Source of the DNA: Diphasiastrum complanatum
Taxonomy: Eukaryota > Streptophyta > Lycopodiopsida > Lycopodiales > Lycopodiaceae
Assembly (NCBI GenBank): GCA_029204225.1
Contig: CM055114.1
Coordinates: forward strand, 11,997,113-12,061,112
Direction: 5' to 3'
Length of the DNA: 64,000 bases
Shown: piece by piece, positions 47,064 through 57,270 of the stretch
Position numbering within the stretch: the first letter of the stretch is position 1
Layout: the number at the start of each line of letters is the position of its first letter
Notes under the pieces: model-generated
The model's database searches: none
Told to the model about the DNA's origin: nothing
Seen by the model: only the letters and a program-made list of their open reading frames with translations
Position numbers and translations under genes: made by a program

Positions 47064-47647
47064 TGTAGAATGAATGCTCTTCTAAAAATCACAAATATTT
47101 CTAAAGTTTAGAAAATCTATGAAAGTCCTAAAGCTTACAAGATTGCCTATAGCCTTGTCTCTATCAAACTAGCACACAAGCTTGAATGATGCACAAAGAT
47201 CTTGCCAAAAAATTCCTAGCTTTTACTCTCACAAAAAAATTTGCTTTACACTTTTCTTAGAGATTTCACTTCAACTAAGGATCTAAACAAATCAGCCTCT
47301 AAGATCTGATCTTAGCCTCTAAAAAGAAATGCTTCAATGATCCAAAACTCTATTTGATCATAGGCATTAGCTAGATTGAATCTAGATCAATACTATGCTT
47401 CAAAAAGCACAAAAAATGAACTAGAGTTGTGATTTTGGGACCAACAAACACAAAGTAACTTGAAATGAAAGTTGTTGTGCAATTTCACACGTGTGAAAAG
47501 TACATACATAGCCTCCAAGTCGGTTTGATCCAAATGAGTACAAGCTATCACTCTAGATGAACTCGCCCTCACTAGAATTGGCCAAAAAACAAATTTTGCC
47601 AATGATCTTTACAAGTTTTATGATTCAAATGATCACTCTCTTACTTA

Positions 47648-47659
47648 GCTCTGATACCA
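47648..47659 (-). promoter_or_regulatory. Primer-binding site of copia B
   Basis: Minus-strand TGGTATCAGAGC immediately inside the LTR border at 47660. Confidence 0.9.
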
Positions 47660-48527
47660 TGATAAATTTTCAGTTTTTAGGATGATAATGATTGCATGTA
47701 ACAATCATAGAGAGTTATTGGTTGCTTAATCAATGGATCTATCAAGTTCTACACATTAGATCTTGATCTAGATTCACTACACTTGGATTTAAGCAAGAGC
47801 AATGGATCAACACATCATAAATTAGTGAAGGCGGCCTCACACGTGTGGAGTACTATCCATAGTACGGCCTGCACCTGAAACAACAAGTACAATAGCTCTA
47901 GATAGCAATCATTCATAGAAATCACAAGACAAATGACTAGAAATCTCACAAAGGTGTAGAATGCAAAAGTCTCATCAATCTTCTTAGCAAAATGATGATC
48001 CTTTTATGGATCAAGTACATCCACGAGTCTGGTACAGTCCAGCAGGTCTTCACACGCGTGAAGAGTGCCACATCACTCAGATCTATCCATTTGATCCATC
48101 CTTGATCCTTATCCAAAGTTGACTTTCTAGAATATGGCTAAAATCCAAAAAGCTAGTCTCCTAGAATATAGGAATATTTCCTACAAAAGAGGATATAAGG
48201 AAAATGGTCACCTCTTATCTTCTAGAACTCTATACACACGTGTGAACATTCACTTGCCATGTGGGAGCATTTACTCATGCACATGCAAGGAAAAGCTAAT
48301 TTTTAGGTGACTAGTCAACTTGACTAAAAACTATTCATATCATGTTCACGCTAACTAGATTGGTACAAAATCAATCTAGATATATACAAGTATGAAAAGT
48401 ACATCCTTTCACACGTGGGAACAGGCTCCACACGTGTGAAATCAGATCATCAACATTGTTCTAATGTTTGATCATTATTTACAATAACCAATCTCAAGTG
48501 AGAAGTGACAAATTTCAGCACCCAACA
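47660..48527 (-). repeat. 5' LTR of copia B, 868 bp, with repeated CACACGTGTG palindromes
   Basis: Minus-strand ends TGTTGGGTG and TTTATCA. Within it CACACGTGTG occurs exactly at 47838, 48235 and 48429, with near copies at about 48051 (CACACGCGTG) and 48410 (CACACGTGGG). Another perfect 14-bp palindrome, TTCACACGTGTGAA, lies in the leader at 47484. The core CACGTG is the plant G-box, bound by bZIP and bHLH factors. Spacing is irregular. Confidence 0.85.
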
Positions 48528-48540
48528 GACTGATCTTTAT

Positions 48541-49121
48541 CAATCAACAATGATATCTCAACAACATGCTGGAAAAGTATGGAATGGCGAACTGCAAATC
48601 CAGTCTCTTTACACTCAACCTTGGACTAAAGTTATTAAAGGAACAGTCTCCTCAAACTGAGACAGAAAATGAGGAGATGAATCGCTACCCATTTCAATCC
48701 ATCATCGGCCCACTAATGTACGCAATGATCTGCACGCGACCAATGCATATTCAATCAGTACACTCAGCCAGTTTCTGTCAAATCCAGGTGTAGCTCATTG
48801 AAAAGTGCTAACAAAGGTCATGAAATACATCCAAGCAATGACAACTCTCAGCATCTGCTACGGAGGCAACAAAATTGCCAACATCCTTGAAGCCTACACA
48901 GATGCGGATTGGGCAGGAGATGTTGACACCAGAAAATCAACTTCTGGATTTGTATTTTTATACAACCAAGGCCCAATCTCATGGAATATCTGAAAGCAGA
49001 CCTTAGTTGCATTATCATCAACGGAATCCGAATACATAGCTACCACAAATGCAACCAAAGAGGTGATCTGGCTCAGGCAACTGCTTGCAGACCTCAATCT
49101 TACACAAACACTTTCTACAAC
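48541..49121 (+). pseudogene. Copia A, RT end and RNase H
   Basis: Continues copia A past copia B: MLEKYGMANCKSS, IIGPLMYAMICTRP, KVMKYIQAMTTLSICYGG, AYTDADWAGDVDTRKSTSG, VALSSTESEYIA and VIWLRQLLADL. The RNase H DADW and E residues are present. Stops interrupt it at about 48792 and 48991. The 3' end of the element, with polypurine tract and LTR, is replaced at 49122 by direct repeat R2. Confidence 0.88.
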
Positions 49122-49461
49122 TAAGGGCACCTTTGAGTTTTTTGAGTTTTCCACATTTTGCTACATTGGCTGACCTACGTCGCCAACTTGTCAACAACCC
49201 TATAATAGCTAGACAACCAAATATCCCAAAGGCGGTTGGCGGTTACCAACTTTGTACATATGCAAAGACTGGCGTAATTAGCATTAAAGGCTTGTAAGAT
49301 ATTTTGTTCCTCGACACTTGTAAACCTATATATTAGCTAATTCAAGCTATGTAAGTGTTAATTTTGAATCGAGTTAATTGAATTTCTCTTTCAACCAGAG
49401 TTTTTATCTGTAGCCAGCGTTATCACGCTCAGCAAGCTAAAGTTATTACTTCAAGCTATTG
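49122..49461 (+). repeat. Direct repeat R2 (partner of R1)
   Basis: Same sequence family as 35190-35526. It cuts off copia A on its left. On its right, 49462-49651 has only weak similarity to the start of the D LTR region, then meets copia C at a GATTT. If R1 and R2 are the LTRs of one element, that element is the primary insertion into copia C. Confidence 0.75.
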
Positions 49462-49651
49462 TACTCATTGTTGATATTTATCAAAGTGCAATTTTTGTCT
49501 CACTACTGCATCGTTCATTTGCGCATTCTGTATGAATTCTTCTACTTGAATAATTCTACTGCTAACTGTCGCGTTTCCATTCCTACACGTCGTGCTCCAA
49601 TCCTCAACTTCCGCTGCCGCTCACGCCACACGCGATTTTACGACAGTAATG

Positions 49652-50112
49652 GATTTGTTGACTCCGATTGGGCTGGCGATCGCGATGACAGCAGATCTAC
49701 GTGTGGCTATGTATTCATGATGGGAGGAGGATGTATCAATTGGGGATCTATAAGAAGCAAGCCTCAATTGCTCTCTCATCAACGGAGGCAGAATACATGG
49801 GCATCTATCATGTTGCAAAAGAATATGTATGGTTGAAGAACCTCATAGATGAGCTAAGAATGATGGGGCATGAAATGAAGCTGCTCAATGACAACCAGGG
49901 CTACCTTTTTTTCAGTAAGAATGTAGGGTTCCATAAGAGAAGCAAGCACATTGGGATCCAGTACCATTTTGTGAGGGATCTGGTAAAAGAAGAGGTGTTA
50001 TCACTACAATATTGCCAGACAGAGGGATGTTAGCAGATATCATGACGAAACCTTTGGTGAAGCAACAATTCATTGTGCTATGAGATCAGTTGGGAATAAA
50101 CGACAAATATGA
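49652..50112 (+). pseudogene. Copia C, RNase H (right half)
   Basis: Frame text VDSDWAGDRDDSRSTCGYVF, then a frameshift, then QASIALSSTEAEYMGIYHVA, EYVWLKNLIDEL, KNVGFHKRSKHIGIQYHFVR and DIMTKPLVK, the standard C-terminus of copia pol. A stop at 50031-50033 splits it just before the end. A GGTGGG polypurine-like tract and an LTR candidate follow. Confidence 0.88.
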
Positions 50113-50115
50113 AAG

Positions 50116-50862
50116 TGTTGGTGGGTGATAAATATGAAATGAGAGAGGTTTTGTGAGTATCTAGACATTTCATGAAACCATTTAGTTAGATGTCCAAGTA
50201 GTGTGAAGAGCTAGATAAATAGGGGTAGTCGTGATGCCTAACCACGTGGCTACATTTAGTTAAGGGCGGGCATATGTAAAGTGGGTCACGACCCATTCTT
50301 GAATGTACCTTTTGGTGAATAGAAGGGGATCAATGCCCGAGTACTGGATGTCTCTTTAGATCATCATTTGCCTCTTGTGTGATTGTCATTTCATTGTTAT
50401 TGCTCTCATTCATTGCCTTAGTTTATCATTGTTGTTCTTTCATGTATTCTTGTGCTAGGTATCATCTGTGCTTGTAGGTATTGAATCTTCACCCAGTATG
50501 TTGGAATTAATCTCCACTCCGACTCACTTGAATTCAATTCATAAGCACCAGTATACTATGTAAATATTCTCTCTCTATAGTAGTATGTAGTCTTACTTGC
50601 ACAAGTCGAACAGTTTGTGCAATACATCGACTTGAGGCAGAAGCAGGATTGACTTCGTCGACGACTACTCAATCGAATATCTAATCTCGAAGGAAGCATG
50701 GATGTCATAGACGCCTAACTGTTTCACTCCCTTCATGGTTGTCATTGACACCTACTAAGATATCCCTCATGCCGATCTAAGTAATAGTTCGAATCTATTG
50801 TTTGGTAGAGGTCCTATTATAATTTATATGTTGAGTTTACTCTCAATTGGATCTCATATCCA
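50116..50862 (+). repeat. LTR candidate following copia C, with adjacent primer-binding site
   Basis: Begins TGTTGG (or TGATAA ten bases later) after the copia C coding end and runs to ATATCCA at 50862. TGGTATCAGAG, a primer-binding site, starts at 50870. An LTR that has pol on its left and a primer-binding site on its right is expected if LTR-LTR recombination produced a tandem, or if two related elements abut. Borders are approximate. Confidence 0.45.
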
Positions 50863-50999
50863 GCGAGGGTGGTATCAGAGTTGATAAATAGAATATTCTA
50901 AACACAATCATTTCATCATCATTCATACAAAGAACCCAACACAGAAAAGTATCTTCAAAATATGGAAATAATGATAATACATCAAGTGAAGGAGAAACA

Positions 51000-51500
51000 T
51001 AATGTAGAAGATAGCCAAGACGCTGGGCAAAACACGGAGTCAAAATTCTGAAAGCAACCTGAGAGTTTCCAAGCTTTGGCAACATAAAATCCATCAAGAT
51101 CATCTTGCATAAATGACGAATCGATGAGAATACCAAGTGCCTTAATGCCAAGCTCAAGAGTAATGAACCCTGTAGGGAAGGAGAACTTTGCTGGAAGGCC
51201 TTTTTAAGACCAAGCTACACTCTTAGACTTGTTCACTATCAGCCCAAGAGAGAAAAGGTGTGTCGAGAAATGCAAAAAAGCTAGAATGACTTCACTAGTA
51301 TTAAATCGTGACGGAAGTGTGTATGAAAAGCCATTTGTATATTGAACTAGTACATATAAATTTTGAAGCTTTACCATGTAAAGACAGGTCCAACATGCAA
51401 GTATGTCCCAAAATGTACTTATATTGACCTCGTTGTGCAACATTAGTGTCCCTGGCCCAAAACGAATAGATGGTGTCAATGGTTTGCAAATGGTTTGATC
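51000..51500 (-). pseudogene. Second scrap of the RLE non-LTR family
   Basis: The minus strand gives VILAFLHFSTHLFSLGLIVN with NKSKSVAWS, then, after a frame change, LPKLGNSQVAFRILTPCFAQ. These match the thumb and connector of the element at 15.2-15.6 kb (VFPAFLHFSQQLSALGLTVN and LPKLGNAQVALGILTQCFAQ). Both RT core and endonuclease are missing. It shows the family has moved more than once in this genome. Confidence 0.7.
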
Positions 51501-51509
51501 CATTGGTCA

Positions 51510-52500
51510 AAGGAGACAATAATGAACTTGTGGGGATTGTCTATTTACAATGAGCTTGTCCTATGCAAAAATGGTGGCCCGTCAAAGTGGGCTACATAAT
51601 TTAGATCAAGGAAAGTGTGCCCAAAATGTCACTCATAATCAATAGTAGTTTTAATGCGTGGCACGTTGAAGTGGGCTAGTGTTTTGACATTAGGATTAAT
51701 AATAGCCATGATTTTTTTTTTTTTGCAAAAATGAACTTGCAAATCTTGTATTCCCTTGGTCTCAGAATGTCCAAATTCATTTGTGGGCACCCAATTTTGA
51801 ATCTTCAACTACGTGTGTGATGATAATATTGGGATTGTGAAAGGTGACCTTTCAAGCCGTGATGTTGTTGAACATTGCCCTTGATCCTTGAAGACTTGCT
51901 ACCTACTTTGAAAAATGTTTGTTCCGTCTTGTAGTTTTTGGTCGTCATACTAAATTTGTGGACAAATTATAAAAATTGTACCTATATGTAAGACTAGTTG
52001 GTTGGGTTTCATAAATGTTCATATAACCACTATGGCTTAGGTCCAAATCCCACTTGTTGTGTTGGGTTGAACTCCCATTGATGCTCTACATACTAGTCTG
52101 TGTATAATGTATATTTGTACATAATTAATGCTATCAGACATTCTGAGAGTAAAACACTTTCTCCTAAGGTGTAACCATGTGGTCACATCTTGAGTCTCAT
52201 AAAGATTTGATAACATATCTAATGCTTTCTTATAGGATTTGCATGTGGTAACGTGGGATATTTGGGAGTCGGCCTAATTTTGATTCCAATCTGCTATCTT
52301 TTTTTTTTTGAATTTGTTATTGGTGACAATATAGATTATTTCAAATCACTTTTTCTCCCTTTCTTTTTGTTCTTCCTTGACTTGGTGACCCTCGACAGAC
52401 ATAGTTATAAAGCTAAGCTTGATAGAATATTCACCAAGTTGCATAATGATTTCAAGTCTGTAGAGATTGTCAAATACACAATAAAAAATGTAGATTTGTA
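51510..52500. other. No supported gene
   Basis: AT-rich flank of the 52.5-54.8 kb element. An 82-codon open frame at 52253-52501 has a hydrophobic Phe/Leu-rich start and no recognised domain. Confidence 0.45.
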
Positions 52501-52530
52501 GAGTTTCAGTTTGCATTTGTTTTTTTATCT

Positions 52531-53583
52531 TTGTTAAATATTTCTGACGATTCGGAAGCTACCACTTCTACTTCTGAAGTTGCTTCTTCCAACGGTACAA
52601 AATCTGACAAATCCAAGCCTGTAGATATAGAATTTTTTTCTATTGATACATGTGTTAGTTTAGATGATTGTACAGATTTTAATCCTGCTCGAAATAGGGC
52701 ATCGTTTATAGGCCCTAAAACTACCACTACCCTTTCTCCTTCTGATGAATCTCTAATCACATTGCCTACTTATAATATAGATAATAATTCTTTTTTGACA
52801 CTATTAGATATATCAAATTTTTTTGATTTCACAGAGGCCGAGACTCTTTGATGAAGTTTCAGATATAATTGATTATGATGCTGATGATCTTTTCCCTGGT
52901 GCCGACGATGTAAATAAGGATGAGTTTTATTTCGGGAAAGATTGCTTAAAAATGGACTGTGGAGGAAATGCACCAAAAAGAAGATGATCTTTTTTTTGAA
53001 GAGGAGTTCCTCAGATTTCAAAGTCAGCTTGGTTTTCCAAAATCAACTATCTATTCACCAATTTTATTGACATCAAAAGGTGGACATGATATTGATGGAG
53101 AGACAATAATCAAAGAAGACAAAGTCAAATGCGTATGTTTTGTATCTTATCTTGTATTAGTAGATCCATAATGTTAGATTTTATAGTGGAGTTTACTTTG
53201 TATTTTTTCAATTCAGGAAGCAATTTTTCTTGATAAGTTTGCAATTCATCGAAGAGGGCCGAGATTTTCTGTTGGAGAATTTTCAAGAGATCATGCACTG
53301 GGGCATTATCTAAAGTTCTTCAAGAATAATGAGATAAGTGTTGCCCATTCAAAGTTTCATCAACATGATGATACAATGATTATGGCAATCAAGACACTTT
53401 CTCATTTTCTTGGAGGACATAATTTTAATGGGGTGCATAAAATATTTTTTGTTAAAAAAAACTATTGCACTTAAAATTTTAGGATATGAACCAGTGAATT
53501 CCATGCTCAGATCATCTCATTTTGCATTGTTGCATGATTCTAAATTGCAACTTTCATTAAAGAAAGTGTCAGAAGCAGAGTAG
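52531..53583 (+). pseudogene. Unrecognised two-exon ORF convergent with a transposase-like relic
   Basis: Open text in three frame pieces: an acidic Ser/Thr/Asp-rich part (52531-52851), then DEVSDIIDYDADDLFPGADD, then KSTIYSPILLTSKGGHDIDG up to KEDKVKC. A GTATGT donor at about 53134 and TTCAATTCAG acceptor at about 53218 bound an 84-bp intron. The next exon encodes EAIFLDKFAIHRRGPRFSVG, HALGHYLKFFKNNEISVAHS and ILGYEPVNSMLRSSHFALLH to a TAG at 53581-53583. It ends about a dozen bases before the minus-strand ORF ends. I do not recognise it; an accessory protein of a DNA transposon is one possibility. Confidence 0.4.
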
Positions 53584-53604
53584 ATATTGGAAAATTAAAC
53601 TTTG

Positions 53605-54820
53605 TAAAATTTTCCATTTAATATACAAAATTTCTCTGTATGTCTATTGTCTATTGGCTTGTATAAATTTGCATGCTCTTTGAAATTTTTTATAATCCGT
53701 CGATAGTGTATTATGACAAATTTGGATTCTTCTATAAAACCATTGGAAAAATTGCAGTATATAGCTGTTCTTTGTGCGTTGTGTACTTTTATCAAGTGCC
53801 GCTCTTGCTTGCCGATGAGATTTTTCCATTCCTTGCGATGACCATATGCTAAAACTTCCACTATTTCTTGCAAAAAATGTCGAATGATGTCGTAATATGT
53901 GCTGCATGTCATAAAAACAAAATTTAAATCAGTACCAAAAGCATCTAAGTTAATTGCACAACTTGTCTATAATAGTGTAACATCGAAATCTAACATCAAA
54001 ATCTTACCATATAATGTGTGATATGATCTACACCCCATGCACTTCGAGCTGCATCCACAAATTCACTGGTTTTTTTATGTATCATTTGTACATCAGTATT
54101 TGAAAATTTATCTTTTCTCAAATATTTCACCATGTCGTCTAATTTTCTCCAAATTTCTACTTTGTGTAGACGAGTAGAACTTTCTTCTTCGAAATCTTGA
54201 GTTGCAACTATAATCTCTTTCTATTGAACTTTGGATTCTTTGCCAGAATAATTTGATAACTATCTATGAGCTTTAGATCCTCCAATGCTCGGCTTGCATG
54301 GAGTCTTTCATGTTTTACCTAATAGCTTGTTGTCGTTTTTTATTTTAACATGGCCTTTTTGTAAGCCTGCTTTAACACATCCTCTAATATGAAAATAGCT
54401 TCCTTCGCAAATGACTCCAGCTCATAATTCCATGCAAACAAGATGTGAAGGTATATTATTTTTTCTATTATACGCATCTCTGCATGCAATGTACAAATAC
54501 AACCATTCTGAAGAGGAATCGCTAGAACAAGTTTTCAATTAGGATCTTCTCGATCTCTTGATATTTCTGCACTCTTTGTCATGTCTTTTGTTGTCTTCAT
54601 GTAGTACAAACAAGGGTGTTTAGAGTTAGCACCATGGGATACATTGAACATACATTTTAATGTCTTCAGATCTCCTGCTAAATGTCATTCCATGTTGAAA
54701 GTGCCAATTCTAGGAATATTGAGTGGAAAGCCCTCCACGTGATTTTTTATGGTAGTAGGATATGACGTTCTATTATTCTATTAAATATCCATGAGAGAAT
54801 GTCATGGTCTTCTTTCATCA
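53605..54820 (-). pseudogene. Transposase-like protein relic of a family I cannot name
   Basis: On the minus strand: NIPRIGTFNME, a TGA, HLAGDLKTLKCMFNVSHGAN with KHPCLYYMK, then REDPN, a stop, KLVLAIPLQNGCICTLHAEM with RIIEKIIYLHI, then RLHKVEIWRKLDDMVKYLRK, AARSAWGVDHITHYM, an intron (about 54006-53909, GTAAG to GCAG), and HILRHHSTFFARNSGS, WSSQGMEKSHRQARAALDKS. The order GDLK, C-x2-C-like, W/IPL...LHxxxxxxxK and YMH...S-QG-E-H recalls uncharacterised transposase-like proteins scattered in eukaryotic repeats; that is memory of a pattern only. At least three stops. It converges on the plus-strand ORF at 53583. Confidence 0.5.
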
Positions 54821-55186
54821 CCTACAAGAGAAAAAAAAAATGGTTTAGCATAATATTAACACATAGAAGATTTTTCAAATGAAATCCAATTCAGATTACC
54901 CCTATGAATATGTGAAGGAACTACTATATCTGAAAAGCTATCAACCACCAAATATCATTTTCTGATTAAACATTGAAGTTGAGGCCTTCTGAGTCTTCTG
55001 AATTTGAAAGTGCTCCATTCATGATCGTAAGACTGACTCTTTTACATTTTATCCTTTTATAATTTCAGACTCACGTAACTTGAGAACAACTATCAACTTA
55101 TTATTGACATTCTCATTTGTACTACCGTAAAAATATATGATGAATGTTAGTAATTGATTAATGTCCATAAATAGATTGTTGGAATT

Positions 55187-55676
55187 GTTATACGCTAGAC
55201 ATTCTTCTTTCAAACAATACACTTCATTGATATGAGATGGAGGTCGAGAGTTGTGTATTTATGGTTATTTATTATACTAGGCCTACGTAACTTAGAGTTA
55301 GCTAAGTTAGTATGAAATTAACTTGGTAGGGACTCATGGGTCCACTAGGCTAAATTATGACATTAAGTACCCCAACTTGACATATTGGATGTACCTTATT
55401 CTTTCTATGTAACTTATAGAAAGTTGGATAGTCAATAGTCAAGTAGTTGGACAACCAATAGTCAAGTAGTTGGAAAGCCAATAGTCAAGTAGTTGGATAG
55501 CCAATAGTCATCTTGGACTATATATATGCGTGCATCCCATTTGTATACTGACTATTCTCCTTGGCTGTCCACGAGTTTCTACAAGAGGGTTTCTAGCCAT
55601 CTCTCTCTTTCTTTTGAGAATGTTTTGTGTGATTGAATAGTTAAGATCCTGGATCCTTAGGCTTCTATTTCCTACA
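55187..55676 (+). repeat. 5' LTR of element E, about 490 bp
   Basis: The right border CCTACA at 55676 is directly followed by the primer-binding site at 55677. The left border is taken as TGTTGGAATTG at 55187, but without a second LTR this is provisional. It contains a 23-bp tandem repeat and a TATATATATG box near 55531. Confidence 0.5.
55432..55523 (+). repeat. Four 23-bp tandem repeats in the LTR of element E
   Basis: Units AGTTGGANANNCAATAGTCAAG with one to three changes each, head to tail, a short distance upstream of the TATATATATG box. The position is right for a repeated enhancer module. Confidence 0.85.
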
Positions 55677-55689
55677 TGGTATCAGAGCC
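55677..55689 (+). promoter_or_regulatory. Primer-binding site of element E
   Basis: TGGTATCAGAGCC directly after the LTR end. Confidence 0.88.
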
Positions 55690-56697
55690 TTTAGGTGATC
55701 ATATTGCTTGCATGAGGGCGCCCAATAGGAAGCTATCTTCTTTCCCTTTTGGTTGCAAAAAATCATGAAGTTGCTGATTTTTGCAGGAGAAGAATCTGTT
55801 CATCTTCTTATAGCCTTTTTGCAGGAAATTGGAGGGCACCTTCACCTATTTGAGAGCTAGCAGTAGGGCGCCCATGCTCAAACCAATTGCATGTGATTTT
55901 GACTCAATTACATGCTGAAAATTTCATATTTACTTCTTAAATGAAGATACATGTGTTTTGGACACATTTCTTGCTGAAATTTCCCTGTTGGTGAGCTTTG
56001 AGTAGGGTGCTACCATCAGCTCTATATGCACATAGAGTGGACTTCAAGCCATTTGGATAAGAGATGCAAAAGTTATTGCACTTTTTCCAAAATCTGTCAA
56101 AATAGGTGACTAGAATTTTCCTTGCAATTGATTTGAATTTTTCAGATTTGATTTGTGTTTTAATTTCAAGTTTTTTTTCATAGGATTTAGAAAATTGTCT
56201 TAGCTTTGGTCTGAACCATTGGCAGGTCATTTGGATTAGTATCCAAAAAGTTATGAAAAATCTTGATTTGTAGCTCTGGTTTTGATAGTTTTGCTTCTTC
56301 AAAATTTTCAGAACTGTTCTATTGTAAATTTGACCAATCAAATCACATTCAATCATTGATATGATCCTATAGCCTGATACAGCTTGTTCTTAGCTTTTCA
56401 AAAGTCATAAAGTTTTGTGATTTGGATCAATATTAAAAAAGTTATGATCAAATTAGTGAAGATGGGTCATAATTGCTAGAATTCTGAAAAAAAAAATTTA
56501 CAAGTGAGAGAGAAGCACCTCAACACTTTAAATTTAAAGTTTGGTGCCTGTTGTAAATTTTTTCAAATTTCTTTGATTTGAAGTTTAATATTTGAAAAAA
56601 AAAAAACTAACCCTACCTTTCCAGCCCTAACGTAGATGCGACCTAAACCTAACCTAACCCTAATTACCCCTCTCTCTCTGAGTGACACTCTGTTAAC

Positions 56698-56802
<105 letters not shown>

Positions 56803-56944
56803 GAGATTGTGTCCTAAAATCCTGGATGGCAGCGCCTACATGTTCAAAATTTGTCAACAGAATTGAGGACTCCCTTTATAATCTTCTTGTTTGATCATGG
56901 TTTTTCCATCATTTTTAATAAAATCAGGGATAATCTTTATCATC

Positions 56945-57170
56945 TGCAGAATCACACTCGCTGGTCTTCTTGCATGTGAAACCACAATCAGTGTCTTGGG
57001 CCATTTCAACATATAAGACTCCAAGACTCCAGCCATGAAACTGCATGCAATTCCAAATGATTCGTTGGCTCGTCAAGCAGTAACAAGTCTGGTTCAATGA
57101 ACAGAGCACGGACCAGCGCACTCGCATGCACCAACCTCCAGAAAACATTTTGGTAGCTCGACACTACATC
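56945..57170 (-). pseudogene. Captured ABCF-type ATPase gene fragment in element E
   Basis: Antisense to element E the minus strand encodes [13 protein letters not shown] (ABC signature), a one-base loss, [20 protein letters not shown] (Walker B and D-loop), LHAVSWLE, then an 8-bp duplication, and [13 protein letters not shown] (H-loop). This is the second nucleotide-binding domain of an ABCF/GCN20-type protein, a soluble ABC ATPase that acts on ribosomes. Only about 65 codons are present. Downstream, from about 56940 to 56860, the sequence is not ABCF. There is no intron within. The host gene is not in the window. Confidence 0.88.
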
Positions 57171-57270
57171 TCTGTCGTGAAACGTAATGCCTTGTGCTCA
57201 AGTGTCCTTTGTATTTTGGGACCACCTCCAGGAGTATAATGTCCATCCAATTTTCTCTCTCCTAGGAATC

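Larger units (their letters stand above)
44813..48527 (-). mobile_element. Copia element B, minus strand, nested in copia A, 3' truncated
   Basis: Minus-strand order: LTR (48527-47660), primer-binding site, leader, gag, protease, integrase, then an abrupt end before RT. RT, RNase H and the 3' LTR are absent. Its left junction joins straight to copia A coding. Coding is far better preserved than in A, consistent with a later insertion. Confidence 0.85.
34739..49651. mobile_element. About 14.9 kb of nested DNA inserted into copia C
   Basis: Copia C RT stops at 34738 and RNase H resumes at 49652. GATTT is present at both borders (34734-34738 and 49652-49656), a candidate 5-bp target duplication. 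Within are the AAGGCAC repeats, direct repeat R1, element D, LTR G1, copia A with copia B inside it, and direct repeat R2. The outermost inserted bases do not show clear TG...CA ends, so the primary inserted element is not identified. Confidence 0.6.

Noticed and set aside
34739-49651. A single giant 14.9-kb retrotransposon
   Set aside because: Contents on both strands belong to several different elements, each with its own LTR or primer-binding site; nesting explains it.
52531-54820. Endogenised giant-virus DNA
   Set aside because: Introns, small size and a transposase-like minus ORF fit a mobile element better; no viral hallmark gene was seen.
55432-55523. CRISPR-like array of short direct repeats
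   Set aside because: The 23-bp units are head to tail with no spacers, inside a plant LTR.
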